A stretch of DNA of 64,000 nt from Marinomonas profundi (lineage in GTDB: Bacteria; Pseudomonadota; Gammaproteobacteria; Pseudomonadales; Marinomonadaceae), in assembly GCF_020694005.1 (NCBI RefSeq), contig NZ_CP073013.1, positions 3,048,578 through 3,112,577 on the forward strand, in the 5' to 3' direction. Below are positions 1 through 9,438 of this stretch, one piece after another; position 1 is the stretch's first letter, and each line of letters begins with the position of its first letter. The position numbers and the translations under genes were made by a program. Below the pieces are notes generated by a model. That model saw only the letters and a program-made list of their open reading frames with translations, made no database searches and was not told where the DNA came from.

Positions 1-590
1 CCCGCGGTGGTGATGGGAGTAATCCCCGCCGCTTGGAGTTTTTTGATGGCGCCTAAGAAGTCATCCCAAGTGACCACTTGATCGGCATCGACGCCCGCTT
101 GTTGGAATAAGCTTTTGTTGTACCAAAAGCCCACTTGGCTCACCATGTAGGGAAGGCCGTATTGCTTTCCTTGGTAATTAAACGCATTAAAGCTGACGTC
201 TGAAAATTTGGATTTAACGTCTTCCATCTCTTTGCTGACATCTTTCAGTAATCCCGCATCCACGCGAGTTTGAAAATTGCCGCCGCCCCAGCTGTAGAAA
301 ATATCCGGACGTTGCTCCGATTGAAGAAGCGTCGGTAACTTTTGCTTGAAGGCCTCGTTTTCTAAATATTCCAATTTGATGGTCTGGCCTGGATTGGCTT
401 TTTCGTAGTCATGTGCCACTTGTTCCCAAACAGAGACAACCTTCGGATCGGCTTCAAGATGAAGCATACGAATCGTGGTGTCCGCCCAAGTGAACGACGT
501 GGTTAATGACGCTGCAATGGCCATGGGGTAAACGACTTTTTTCCAGTTTCTTTCAAGCTTATGAAGCGTTTTGGTATTTTGGTAACGCAT
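1..590 (-). CDS. Sugar ABC transporter substrate-binding protein (partial, N-terminal part)
   Basis: Periplasmic solute-binding protein of the family-1 (MalE/UgpB-like) type, expected to deliver a sugar to an ABC importer. Only about 196 N-terminal residues are in the window; the gene runs off the left edge. The start is the ATG at 588-590, preceded on the minus strand by AAGGACG. The N-terminus is basic, then hydrophobic with a likely signal-peptidase site near SFTWA. The phrases PDIFYSWGGGN and GLPYMVSQVGFWYNK are typical of this family. It is divergent from the GH3 glycosidase at 1218, so its sugar may be that enzyme's product. The permease genes are presumably beyond the window. The substrate cannot be read from the sequence. 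Confidence 0.88.
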   Translation of the reverse strand, partial: MRYQNTKTLHKLERNWKKVVYPMAIAASLTTSFTWADTTIRMLHLEADPKVVSVWEQVAHDYEKANPGQTIKLEYLENEAFKQKLPTLLQSEQRPDIFYSWGGGNFQTRVDAGLLKDVSKEMEDVKSKFSDVSFNAFNYQGKQYGLPYMVSQVGFWYNKSLFQQAGVDADQVVTWDDFLGAIKKLQAAGITPITTA

Positions 591-1217
591 AAAGAACGTC
601 CTTTTTTATTATTAATGTGATCGTACTTTTACTCTTTTAAAACGAAATATCCCGATGGTTATGTTTAAATAACCATGCTTCTTTAAACTTAATAAATTAA
701 ACTATTAAGTCGTTAAGATAGTATTAAGTGATTTGTCCGCGACAATCGCTTAATACTGAATTTTACTGGCTCGATCATTGCCGCATATCCCAATTTGCTC
801 AATTATGAAATTTGATAATCAAGTTCACTTATTTGTTGATTGAGCGGGGTGCTTCATGGAGAGTGGTATTTTATGGTGAGCGTTATTTTTTTAAGGTTAT
901 GATTTAAAATAGTATTTTTTGTTTATGACGGTGCTCTAAGCAATTGTGATAAAAGTGGTTAGACGTTTTTGAAGACAAAACGGTGAAAAGGTGATTGGCT
1001 TTTTGTGTGTGAAATAACATAGCTGGAATGCAATATTACATAATTTTAATTTCATGCCCCATGTGGGAAAAAAGGTTTCATTCATCTAACGATTGAATGC
1101 TTTCTATAGTGCAATATTTAACAAAAAGAAAGCATCAGTGCTGGGTTGGTAAAGAATAGCGATATGATGATTAATATAAATAGATTTCATGTTTGGCTTA
1201 TTTAAGGTGTTTGTTAT
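591..1217. promoter_or_regulatory. Divergent intergenic region with a 38-bp imperfect palindrome
   Basis: AT-rich gap of 627 bp between the divergent sugar-binding protein and GH3 genes. No convincing coding frame was seen. The clearest element is an imperfect palindrome at 720-757: arms AGTATTAAGTGAT and ATCGCTTAATACT, with inner TTGTC/GACAA also complementary around CGC. It is not followed by a T run, so an operator for a sugar-responsive regulator is likelier than a terminator. No regulator gene is adjacent within the window. Confidence 0.5.
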
Positions 1218-3584
1218 ATGGCAGTTTATAAAAACTCAAGTTTTACAGTGCCGCAACGGGTAGACGATTTACTGACGCGGATGACGCTGGACGAAAAAAT
1301 TGCCCAGCTTGGGGCGCAATGGTTGATTTTGGCGCCGAATGGCGATCATCAAGACCGCGATTTTGAGATGGGAGCCCAAGGCGAGCGCAAGCCCATTGAG
1401 GCGCGTTTAAAGCATGGTTTGGGGCAAATCAGTCGCCCGCTCGGCACGCAAGTGATTAGCCCAAATGATGGCGTAAAAGCCTTAAACCAACTGCAAAAAT
1501 ACCTTGTCGAAGAAACACGCTTAGGCATTCCCGCCATGTCACACGAAGAATGTTTAGTGGGGTTAATGGCAAAAGATTCGACACTGTTTCCTTCTTCTCT
1601 TAACTATGGCCACACTTGGAATCCGTCATTAATTCACCAAGTTGCCCAAGTGATTGGCGAGCAGACTCGTCGTGTTGGGGCGCATCATGGCTTGGCGCCA
1701 GTACTGGACGTGTCTCGTGATGTTCGCTGGGGAAGAACGGAAGAAACGCTCGGCGAAGACCCTTATCATGTTGGTGTGTTAGCAACAGAATTTGTCAAAG
1801 GCTTACAAGGCGAAAAGCGCGATCTGCTGGCGACGTTAAAGCATTATGTCGGCCATTCTTTTAGTGAAGGTGCGCGCAATCATGCGCCCGTACACCTAGG
1901 TTTCAAAGAGTTAAACGACACCTTTATGTTGCCTTTTGAAATGGCGGTAAAACTCGGTAAGGCGGGTTCTTTGATGCCGGCCTATCACGATATTGATAAT
2001 GAAGCTTGCCATGCTTCGCATCATTTATTAACCGAGGTGCTGCGTAATCAATGGGGCTTTGATGGCTTGATTGTGGCGGATTATGGCGGAGTAGAGTTAT
2101 TGGCGAGCCATCATGGCATTGCTGCAGATAACGCCCATGCGGCGGCATTGGCGTTCAATGCGGGGCTGGATATAGAGTTGCCCGATGACGCTTGTTCTAG
2201 TCACTTAACCTCAGCATTGCAAAGAGGGTTGATTGATGAGCAAAAAATCGATGAAATTGTCACTCGTATCTTAACTGTAAAATTTGAAATGGGCTTGTTT
2301 GAAAACCCCTATTGCGATGAATCTCCGATCGACCTTCACAGTGATAAAGCCACCGAGCTTGCCTATCAAGTCGCGTTGCAATCGGTGGTGATGTTAGAAA
2401 ACAACGCGGGCTTGCCTTTAAAAGCACAACAAAAAATCGCCGTTATCGGTCCGACAGCGGATGATCAATTGGCCTTGCTTGGCGGTTATAGTTTCCCCGT
2501 ACACCTTATTTTGAGCAGCGTGGATGACAGCAGCAAGGTGTGTCCGACCATTTTAGAAGCGTTGCAAAACGAGTTCGAACAAGTCACTTACAGCAAAGGC
2601 TGCGATATTTTAACGCAGCGCCATGCCAATGCGCCGGTGTTTCCTGGCGATGTGGATTTGGCAATGAAGCAAACCATGACGTCGCCAGTGTCTCAAGATA
2701 TCAGCCAAATCAAATCCGCGATTGAAACGGTCGAACAAGCCGATGTGGCGATTGTGTGTGTCGGTGACCTTGCTGGTTTATTCCAAACAGGAACCGTGGG
2801 CGAAGGGTCGGATACCGACAGTTTGGATTTGCCAGGCGTTCAACAGCAGTTAATTGATCAAGCGATTGCGACAGGTAAACCTGTGATTATTTTGGTGACG
2901 GGTGGCAGACCATACAACTTAAATGGCGCAGAAGAAAAAGCCGCTGCGGTGTTATTTGGCTGGGCTCCGGGTCAAGAAGGCGCAAGAGCCATTGCAGACA
3001 TTATTGCTGGCAAGCAATCGCCATCAGGGCGATTAACACTATCGATTCCTAAAAATGCGGGCGCTGTGCCGTATTTTTATAACCATAAACTGAAAAGCGG
3101 TGGCACGCCCATTGCCTATCATTTTGGTTCGAAATATAACTTTGGTTATGGCCTGACATATACGGACTTTGCCTATCAAAACATGCAGATCGAAGACAAG
3201 CAGGTGTCGATTGAAGACGGCGTGATTCGCGTCTCCGTTGAACTTGAAAACATCGGTAATCGCTCGGGTTGTGAAGTCGTACAGCTTTATGTGAAAGATA
3301 AGCTGTGTTCCTTGGTACGGCCGATTCGTGAATTAAAAGGCTTCCAACGGGTCGAGCTGCCTGCCGGTGCGTCAACCAAGGTCGTGTTTGAATTGCCTGT
3401 CGATATGCTGAATTTCACCAATTCTGCTCATCAACGAATAGTCGAAGCGGGCGAGTTCGATATTATGATTGGTAAATCCGCCACCGATATTCTGTTCACA
3501 CAAACGGTCGATGTGGTGGGAGACAATAGAGTGTTGCCGCAATACTGGAACATGCTTTGTCACTCTTACCACAAACCGCGTTAA
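1218..3584 (+). CDS. Glycoside hydrolase family 3 beta-glucosidase/beta-xylosidase
   Basis: A 788-residue GH3 enzyme that removes non-reducing beta-linked sugars from oligosaccharides with retention. It shows the usual order: an N-terminal TIM barrel (about 10-350), a flavodoxin-like second domain (about 390-610) and a C-terminal fibronectin-III-like domain (about 670-780). The probable nucleophile is Asp288 in the segment LIVADYGGVELL, and KHYVGHS matches the conserved substrate-binding region. No signal peptide is apparent, so it is probably cytoplasmic and acts on imported oligosaccharides. The start follows TTAAGGTG. Specificity (glucoside, xyloside or other) is unresolved. The divergent sugar-binding protein suggests a shared utilisation locus. 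Confidence 0.93.
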   Translation: MAVYKNSSFTVPQRVDDLLTRMTLDEKIAQLGAQWLILAPNGDHQDRDFEMGAQGERKPIEARLKHGLGQISRPLGTQVISPNDGVKALNQLQKYLVEETRLGIPAMSHEECLVGLMAKDSTLFPSSLNYGHTWNPSLIHQVAQVIGEQTRRVGAHHGLAPVLDVSRDVRWGRTEETLGEDPYHVGVLATEFVKGLQGEKRDLLATLKHYVGHSFSEGARNHAPVHLGFKELNDTFMLPFEMAVKLGKAGSLMPAYHDIDNEACHASHHLLTEVLRNQWGFDGLIVADYGGVELLASHHGIAADNAHAAALAFNAGLDIELPDDACSSHLTSALQRGLIDEQKIDEIVTRILTVKFEMGLFENPYCDESPIDLHSDKATELAYQVALQSVVMLENNAGLPLKAQQKIAVIGPTADDQLALLGGYSFPVHLILSSVDDSSKVCPTILEALQNEFEQVTYSKGCDILTQRHANAPVFPGDVDLAMKQTMTSPVSQDISQIKSAIETVEQADVAIVCVGDLAGLFQTGTVGEGSDTDSLDLPGVQQQLIDQAIATGKPVIILVTGGRPYNLNGAEEKAAAVLFGWAPGQEGARAIADIIAGKQSPSGRLTLSIPKNAGAVPYFYNHKLKSGGTPIAYHFGSKYNFGYGLTYTDFAYQNMQIEDKQVSIEDGVIRVSVELENIGNRSGCEVVQLYVKDKLCSLVRPIRELKGFQRVELPAGASTKVVFELPVDMLNFTNSAHQRIVEAGEFDIMIGKSATDILFTQTVDVVGDNRVLPQYWNMLCHSYHKPR

Positions 3585-3600
3585 TTGCTCTGTGAAAAAC

Positions 3601-3634
3601 GATGTGAGATGGATTGAAACGTTCATCTCACATC
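3601..3634 (+). terminator. Hairpin after the GH3 gene
   Basis: Perfect 11-bp inverted repeat (GATGTGAGATG at 3601-3611, CATCTCACATC at 3624-3634), 17 bp past the GH3 stop. There is no T tract afterwards, so it may be a weak or factor-dependent terminator or an RNA-stabilising hairpin. It also lies just past the end of the convergent gene at 3671. Confidence 0.5.
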
Positions 3635-3670
3635 TCGGTTAACTTCCCATATCCCACTCTAATCTGGCCA

Positions 3671-4243
3671 TTATCTCGGTATGGCCATTGGTTCTGCTCC
3701 CTTAGTTTTTGATGGTAGGAATAGTTTAGTAATCTGACTGGGCATGATGCCTTGAAGATCATTTATTTCCCGCGCTAAATTGATTTTTCGTGATGCTTCA
3801 GCGATTTCAATTAACGAGTCATTGATATGTGAGTGGCTTGTATGCGCTGCACTCCATGCTAAGACGTTCGCCAAATGCCAGATTTGTGTGGAGCCAGAAT
3901 GGACCGGCGTAGGGAAGGTCATAATGTGCTTATTCACCATTTTTTGTACGGCTTGGCGACTCACTTTTAGAATTCCAGCAATATCAGAGACTCCAACTAG
4001 ATCTGGGTTAGATTCAATCAATGTCGCATTGGGGATGGCGGATAAAACGTTTTCTATGGCTGATGTCATCGCATTGATCGCGCTATCGGATTGACGAGTA
4101 AAATCCAACGCAATTCTCCCTGAAACTCCCACACCAATAAGAGCATCATCGCAACCCGCTTCCATTAGAGCATCAATATAAAGCTGTGGATCGGTATTTC
4201 TAGTCGGTAACGCAAAGGTTAATGTGAACTCGTATTCTTTCAT
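3671..4243 (-). CDS. Helix-turn-helix protein, possible antitoxin/repressor of a two-gene operon
   Basis: 190 residues. The N-terminal half (about 1-85) looks like a small alpha/beta domain beginning EYEFTLTFALP. About residues 87-130 hold a MerR/HTH-17-like segment, including VSDIAGILKVSRQAVQKMV, that should bind DNA. The C-terminus is helical and polar. It starts 12 bp after the 84-residue gene and the two almost surely share an mRNA driven from about 4560. A small first gene followed by an HTH protein resembles the HigBA order. I believe homologues of both proteins recur together as conserved hypotheticals, from memory only. The toxin-antitoxin role is inferred; a plain DNA-binding regulator is possible. 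Confidence 0.75.
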   Translation of the reverse strand: MKEYEFTLTFALPTRNTDPQLYIDALMEAGCDDALIGVGVSGRIALDFTRQSDSAINAMTSAIENVLSAIPNATLIESNPDLVGVSDIAGILKVSRQAVQKMVNKHIMTFPTPVHSGSTQIWHLANVLAWSAAHTSHSHINDSLIEIAEASRKINLAREINDLQGIMPSQITKLFLPSKTKGAEPMAIPR

Positions 4244-4255
4244 GATCTAACTCTC

Positions 4256-4510
4256 TTAATTGTTTCTCTGAAAAATGCAGTTATCGACAACTCTTCTAAT
4301 CTGCTTGGCGTGATTGGCACTACTCTTAGGTGTGCTCCAAATACTCATTGAGCAAAATTCACCACATCGACAATCTTGGCTGTTATTCGGGCAGCGGAGT
4401 ATTCCCCAAGCGTGTGCGCTAGATCCCGATGGCTTAATCGTCCAGCCTTTGCTTTCTGCAAAGTGAATGGCATCTTCAATCTCTTTTTTGGCGTGCTTTT
4501 TTCTATTCAT
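4256..4510 (-). CDS. Small Cys-rich conserved protein, possible toxin partner
   Basis: 84 residues of a conserved hypothetical type. It has a Lys-rich N-terminus, a helix (KKEIEDAIHFAESKGW) and then the pattern HAWG..RC, CRCGEFC, SIWSTP, NHAKQIRR and VDNC. Cys40, 47, 49, 53 and 78 with His33 and His67 could bind a metal. The small basic fold with HAWG and WSTP recalls RNA-binding or RNase-like toxins, but I recognise no named family. The start ATG at 4508-4510 follows AAGGA on the minus strand. It lies directly upstream of the HTH gene at 3671-4243 in one operon. Confidence 0.7.
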   Translation of the reverse strand: MNRKKHAKKEIEDAIHFAESKGWTIKPSGSSAHAWGILRCPNNSQDCRCGEFCSMSIWSTPKSSANHAKQIRRVVDNCIFQRNN

Positions 4511-4531
4511 TTAGCATCCTTGCTTTTTGAA

Positions 4532-4569
4532 AGTGTAGTTTGCAATACTATTAGTTGTCAAGTGACAAC
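4532..4569 (-). promoter_or_regulatory. Sigma70-type promoter overlapped by a palindromic operator
   Basis: On the minus strand, TTGACA (plus positions 4556-4561) is followed after 18 bp by TACACT (4532-4537), about 20 bp before the ATG at 4510. The -35 box lies inside a perfect palindrome, GTTGTCA-AG-TGACAAC (4554-4569). An operator on the -35 box fits autorepression by the HTH protein of this operon. The rest of the gap up to soxB (4570-4812) shows only a short AGCCG/CGGCT repeat at 4666-4681. Confidence 0.6.
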
Positions 4570-4812
4570 CTGTGGGGCTAGGTTTGATATTGTAGGATCA
4601 TGCTACTGACTAATTTTAGTGTACGGTTTTCTTTCTCAATTTTCATCATTCACTGTCCTATTCAAAGCCGCCAGCTCGGCTGTCGTAATTTGTCATTCAC
4701 TGGACGCTTCCAAGCATTAGGCTGGAAATTATTGTCTTTATTATCAGTCGCAACAGGTGGTTAATGCGCTTTTGTTTATCACGTTTATTTGTCTATGTAA
4801 GGAGCTGATCTG

Positions 4813-6066
4813 ATGCAGCATTATTCAGGCTTTGGGTTGTTAAAGCACAGTTTTAGCCATCACGAAAATTGGCAGCGGGTGTGGCGTAATCCGACCCCGA
4901 AAAAGAAATACGATGTGATCATCGTCGGCGGCGGTGGTCATGGTTTGGCGACAGCGTATTACTTGGCAAAAGAGTTTGGTGTGACCAATGTCGCGGTGAT
5001 TGAAAAAGGCTTTTTAGGAGGCGGTAACACGGCGCGAAATACCACCATTGTGCGTTCTAATTACTTGTGGGATGAAGCGGCGCATTTGTACGAGCACGCG
5101 ATGAAGCTGTGGGAAGGTTTGTCACAGGATTTGAACTACAACGTGATGTTTTCGCAACGTGGCTGTTTGAACCTAGGTCATACCTTGCAAGACATGCGCG
5201 ATATCCAACGCCGTGTAAACGCCAACCGTTTAAATGGCATTGATGGCGAAGTATTGGATGCACAACAAGTACAAGAAATTGTCCCTGTGTTGGATTGTTC
5301 TGATCGGGCGCGTTATCCGGTGCTGGGTGCGTCTTGGCAGCCTCGCGCGGGGGTGGCGCGTCATGATGCGGTGGCGTGGGGCTTTGCCCGTGGCGCCGAT
5401 TCTCATGGGGTGGATTTGATCCAGCAAACCGAAGTAGAAGATTTAATCATTGAAGACGGCACTGTCGTTGGCGTGCGTACCGCCCGTTATGGCGAAATAC
5501 GCGCTGACCGCGTGGGTTGTGTGGTGGCGGGTAATTCCAGTGTGTTGGCGAAAATGGCCGGTTTTGAACTGCCGTTAGAATCCCATCCTTTGCAAGCCTT
5601 GGTGTCTGAACCGATCAAGCCGATTTTGGATACCGTGGTGATGTCGAACCAAGTCCATGGTTACGCGTCGCAATCGGACAAAGGCGATTTGGTGATTGGA
5701 GCCGGTATTGACGGTTACAACGGCTACGGTCAGCGGGGTTCTTATTCCACTATCGAGCATACGATTCAAGCGATTGTTGAAATGTTCCCGGTGTTTAGTC
5801 GAGTACGCATGAACCGTCAGTGGGGCGGTATCGTCGATACGTGTCCAGATGCTTGTCCGATTATTAGTGAAACGCCGGTGAAGAATTTGTTTTTCAACTG
5901 TGGTTGGGGAACGGGTGGGTTTAAAGCGACACCGGGCTCGGGTCATGTATTTGCGGCGTCGTTGGCGAAGGGCGAAATGCACCCATTAGCGAAACCTTTT
6001 TCTATGTTTCGCTTTCATAATGGCGCGCTGGTGGATGAACACGGCGCGGCTGGCGTAGCACATTAA
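4813..6066 (+). CDS. soxB: Sarcosine oxidase beta subunit
   Basis: Catalytic flavin subunit of the four-subunit sarcosine oxidase, which oxidatively demethylates sarcosine to glycine and passes the methyl group to tetrahydrofolate. 417 residues, full length for the family. A Rossmann FAD motif, [18 protein letters not shown], lies at about 35-52. His184 in [10 protein letters not shown] matches the histidine that binds FMN covalently in characterised heterotetrameric enzymes (assignment by family knowledge). The C-terminus has the [15 protein letters not shown] flavin loop. The start follows AAGGAGCTG. First gene of soxBDAG-purU; only 33 bp separate it from soxD. Confidence 0.97.
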   Translation: MQHYSGFGLLKHSFSHHENWQRVWRNPTPKKKYDVIIVGGGGHGLATAYYLAKEFGVTNVAVIEKGFLGGGNTARNTTIVRSNYLWDEAAHLYEHAMKLWEGLSQDLNYNVMFSQRGCLNLGHTLQDMRDIQRRVNANRLNGIDGEVLDAQQVQEIVPVLDCSDRARYPVLGASWQPRAGVARHDAVAWGFARGADSHGVDLIQQTEVEDLIIEDGTVVGVRTARYGEIRADRVGCVVAGNSSVLAKMAGFELPLESHPLQALVSEPIKPILDTVVMSNQVHGYASQSDKGDLVIGAGIDGYNGYGQRGSYSTIEHTIQAIVEMFPVFSRVRMNRQWGGIVDTCPDACPIISETPVKNLFFNCGWGTGGFKATPGSGHVFAASLAKGEMHPLAKPFSMFRFHNGALVDEHGAAGVAH

Positions 6067-6099
6067 GCGGGCGAAGACCGAATAAAGGAGAGAAGTATC

Positions 6100-6393
6100 A
6101 TGTTTCATATTTATTGCCCGTATTGTTGTGAATACCGCGAGGAAGAAGAGTTTCACGCGGCAGGACAGTCGCATATTGCGCGACCGTTAGACCCTGATGC
6201 TTGCACCGATAAAGAATGGGGCGAGTTTATGTATTTTCGCGCTAACCCACGGGGTATACACCATGAGCTTTGGGTTCATGCGGCGGGTTGTCGTCAGTAT
6301 TTTAACATTACGCGTGACACTCAAACTTACGAAATCAAAGAAGTCTACAAGGTTGGCGAACAGCCAACTGTCGTGGCCAACAACGCCAAATAG
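6100..6393 (+). CDS. soxD: Sarcosine oxidase delta subunit
   Basis: 97 residues, normal for this small subunit. CPYCCEYREEEEF near the N-terminus and HAAGCRQYFNITRDT near the C-terminus supply the Cys and His residues that bind zinc in the solved structures. It helps hold the alpha and beta subunits together and has no known catalysis of its own. The start follows AAAGGAGAG. It sits between soxB and soxA in the canonical order, with 12 bp to soxA, so translation is probably coordinated. Confidence 0.96.
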   Translation: MFHIYCPYCCEYREEEEFHAAGQSHIARPLDPDACTDKEWGEFMYFRANPRGIHHELWVHAAGCRQYFNITRDTQTYEIKEVYKVGEQPTVVANNAK

Positions 6394-6405
6394 AGGAGCG
6401 ATACC

Positions 6406-9400
6406 ATGACACAAGATTTGAGTAAGCAGTCTAATCGTCTCTCAGATGGCGGCCGTATTGATCGTTCGAAACCGCTGACCTTTACCTACAATGGCAAGCA
6501 ATACAAGGGCTTCGAAGGCGACACCTTGGCGTCTGCTTTGTTGGCCAATGGCGTAGACATTGTTGGCCGTAGTTTTAAATACAGTCGTCCACGGGGCATT
6601 GTCGCCGCGGGTGCGGAAGAGCCAAACGCCATCATGCAAATTGGCTCGACTGAGGCGACGCAAATTCCTAACGTGCGTGCCACGCAGCAATCGCTTTACC
6701 ATGGCTTGGTGGCGACCAGCACCAATGGCTGGCCAAACGTTGATATGGACTTAATGAGCTGGGTGGGCAAAGTCGGTGGGAAAGTCATGCCGCCGGGGTT
6801 TTACTACAAAACCTTTATGTACCCAAAATCCATGTGGGAAACCTACGAGTCTTATATTCGTAAAGCCGCTGGTTTGGGGCGCGCACCAAAAGAAAACGAC
6901 CCCGACATCTACGACAAGATGAACCAACATTGCGACCTATTGATCGTTGGCGCAGGCCCAGCCGGTTTAATGGCGGCATTAACCGCCGCACGGGCTGGTG
7001 CGCGGGTGATTATCGCTGACGAGCAAAACGAATTTGGCGGCAGCTTGCTAAGCAGTACCGAAACACTGAATGGCAAGCCAGCAGCCGAATGGATCGCTAG
7101 CGTGGTGCAAGAATTAGCAGGCTTTGACGATGTCTTGATGCTGCCAAACTCGCAAGTAAACGGCTATCACGATCATAACTTCTTAACCATTCAACAACAT
7201 TGTACTGATCAATTTGCGGATCGCGCGCCCAATGGTCAAATCGCTCAGCGTTTGCATCGCGTGCGGGCCAAATGGGTGGTCTTGGCAACGGGCGCCCATG
7301 AACGTCCTTTGGTATACGGTAATAACGATCTACCGGGTTGTATGGTCGCCAATGCCGTATCGACTTATATCAATCGTTATGGCGTGGCGCCGGGTAAAAA
7401 CCTGGTGTTGATGACATCGAACGATAACGCTTATCGTACCGCGCTGGACTGGCACGATGCAGGGCGTAACGTGGTCGCGATTGTCGATTCTCGTAAGCAT
7501 CCACAAGGTACTTTTGTGGAAGCAGCGCGAGACCGAGGTATTAGCATTCTTGTTGGTTCTGGTGTGATTGAAGCGCACGGCAACAAACGTGTTACTGGCG
7601 TTTCCATTGCGCCTTTAAATGAAGCGGGCGATGCGGTGGTGGGCTCTATTGTTAAAATGGCCGCTGACACGGTGGCAACGTCTGGCGGTTGGAGTCCGGT
7701 GATTCATTTGTCTTGTCACACTGGCGCTCGTCCTGTTTGGAACGACGACATTCTTGGTTTTACTCCGGGTGCGACCTATCAGAAACAGCTTACCGCGGGC
7801 GCAATCAATGGCGCGTTTACCACAGCGAAAGCCTTGTCTGAAGGTGCGAATGCCGCCTCTGATGTCTTGGCGCATTTGGGTTTAGCAAAGCCGGATGTGG
7901 CTTTGCCAGAAGCCGACATGATCGAAGAGGGCAAAGCCATGGCTTTGTTCCACATTCCACACACCAAGCCCACGTCAAAAGCGCCTAAGCAGTTTGTCGA
8001 TTATCAAAACGACGTCACCGCCGCCGGCATTGAGTTGGCGTGTCGTGAAGGTTTTGAATCGATTGAACACGTTAAGCGCTATACCGCAATGGGCTTTGGT
8101 ACTGATCAAGGTAAGCTGGGCAACATCAATGGTATGGCGATTGCAGCAAAAATGCTCAAGCAAACGATACCGCAAACTGGCACTACCATTTTCCGCCCGA
8201 ACTATACACCGGTGACGTTTGGTGCGATTGCTGGACGCGATTGTGGCGCCTTGTTTGACCCAGAACGCTACACAGCAATGCACGCTTGGCATGTGGAACG
8301 CGGCGCAAAATTTGAAGATGTCGGTCAATGGAAACGCGCTTGGTATTACCCGCAAGGTAACGAGACCATGCAACAAGCCTTGAACCGTGAGTGTTTAGCT
8401 ACTCGTGAATCAGTCGGGATTTTGGATGCGTCTACTTTGGGCAAAATCGATATACAAGGCAAAGACGCACGAGAGTTCTTGGGTCGCGTCTACAGCAACG
8501 CATGGGCGAAATTGGCCGTCGGTAAATGCCGCTACGGCTTAATGTGCGGGGAAGACGGCATGGTGTTCGACGATGGCGTGACTTCTTGTTTAGCAGAAAA
8601 CCATTTCTTGATGACTACTACGTCAGGCGGCGCGGCGCGCGTATTGTCTTGGCTAGAGATTTATCACCAAACAGAATGGCCTGAGCTGGACGTGTATTTC
8701 ACCAGTGTTACGGATCATTGGTCCACCATGACGATTTCGGGTCCGAATAGCCGTAAGTTGTTGGAAACACTGACTGACTGTGACGTTTCGAAAGAAAACA
8801 TGGCCTTTATGGATTGGAAACCTATGACGGTGGCTGGCGTGCCAGCTCGGGTGTTCCGTATTTCTTTCACTGGCGAATTATCGTTCGAGATCAACGTTCA
8901 AGCCAATTACGGCATGCACGTTTGGAAGGCTTTATTCGAGCAGGGAAAAGCATTTAATCTAACGCCCTACGGCACGGAAACCATGCACATTTTGCGGGCG
9001 GAAAAAGGCTTTATTATCGCTGGCCAAGAGACGGATGGGTCTGTGCATCCGTTTGATTTAGGCATGTCTTGGGCGGTGTCGATGCAGAAACCCTTTAGCT
9101 TTATTGGTAAGCGAGGCATGCAACGGGAAGACTGTGTTCGAGCGGATCGTAAACAGCTGGTGGGTTTAAAAACCCTTGATCCAACAGTGGTTTTGCCAGA
9201 AGGCGCACAAGGCGTATTGGACCCGAAAGCACCGATTCCCATGCCGATGGTGGGTCATGTAACGTCCAGTTATTGGAGTGCGAATTTGAAGCGCTCTGTG
9301 GCCATGGGGTTTGTGAAAGGCGGCTTAGATAAAATGGGCGAAAAAGTCTTTTATCCATTGGCGGATGGTCGTGTTATTGAAGCGGAAATTTGCAGCCCAG

Positions 9401-9438
9401 TATTTTTAGATCCAAAAGGGGAGCGTCAACATGTCTGA
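6406..9438 (+). CDS. soxA: Sarcosine oxidase alpha subunit
   Basis: 1010 residues, the usual size. About 20-115 is the ferredoxin-like N-terminal domain. About 175-500 is the dinucleotide-binding domain, with LLIVGAGPAGLMAALTAARA. About 640-1000 is the glycine-cleavage T-protein/dimethylglycine-dehydrogenase-like folate domain, with ATSGGWSP between them. The subunit binds NAD and tetrahydrofolate and receives the methylene group from the SoxB active site, giving 5,10-methylene-THF. The start follows AGAGGAGCG. Its last 8 bp overlap soxG, so the two are translationally coupled. Confidence 0.97.
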   Translation: MTQDLSKQSNRLSDGGRIDRSKPLTFTYNGKQYKGFEGDTLASALLANGVDIVGRSFKYSRPRGIVAAGAEEPNAIMQIGSTEATQIPNVRATQQSLYHGLVATSTNGWPNVDMDLMSWVGKVGGKVMPPGFYYKTFMYPKSMWETYESYIRKAAGLGRAPKENDPDIYDKMNQHCDLLIVGAGPAGLMAALTAARAGARVIIADEQNEFGGSLLSSTETLNGKPAAEWIASVVQELAGFDDVLMLPNSQVNGYHDHNFLTIQQHCTDQFADRAPNGQIAQRLHRVRAKWVVLATGAHERPLVYGNNDLPGCMVANAVSTYINRYGVAPGKNLVLMTSNDNAYRTALDWHDAGRNVVAIVDSRKHPQGTFVEAARDRGISILVGSGVIEAHGNKRVTGVSIAPLNEAGDAVVGSIVKMAADTVATSGGWSPVIHLSCHTGARPVWNDDILGFTPGATYQKQLTAGAINGAFTTAKALSEGANAASDVLAHLGLAKPDVALPEADMIEEGKAMALFHIPHTKPTSKAPKQFVDYQNDVTAAGIELACREGFESIEHVKRYTAMGFGTDQGKLGNINGMAIAAKMLKQTIPQTGTTIFRPNYTPVTFGAIAGRDCGALFDPERYTAMHAWHVERGAKFEDVGQWKRAWYYPQGNETMQQALNRECLATRESVGILDASTLGKIDIQGKDAREFLGRVYSNAWAKLAVGKCRYGLMCGEDGMVFDDGVTSCLAENHFLMTTTSGGAARVLSWLEIYHQTEWPELDVYFTSVTDHWSTMTISGPNSRKLLETLTDCDVSKENMAFMDWKPMTVAGVPARVFRISFTGELSFEINVQANYGMHVWKALFEQGKAFNLTPYGTETMHILRAEKGFIIAGQETDGSVHPFDLGMSWAVSMQKPFSFIGKRGMQREDCVRADRKQLVGLKTLDPTVVLPEGAQGVLDPKAPIPMPMVGHVTSSYWSANLKRSVAMGFVKGGLDKMGEKVFYPLADGRVIEAEICSPVFLDPKGERQHV

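Noticed and set aside
3049..3375. 108-codon minus-strand frame inside the GH3 gene
   Set aside because: It lies wholly within a clear GH3 coding frame, has no ribosome site and no family match. Similar antisense frames in soxA, dgcA, xdhB and gbcA are rejected for the same reason.
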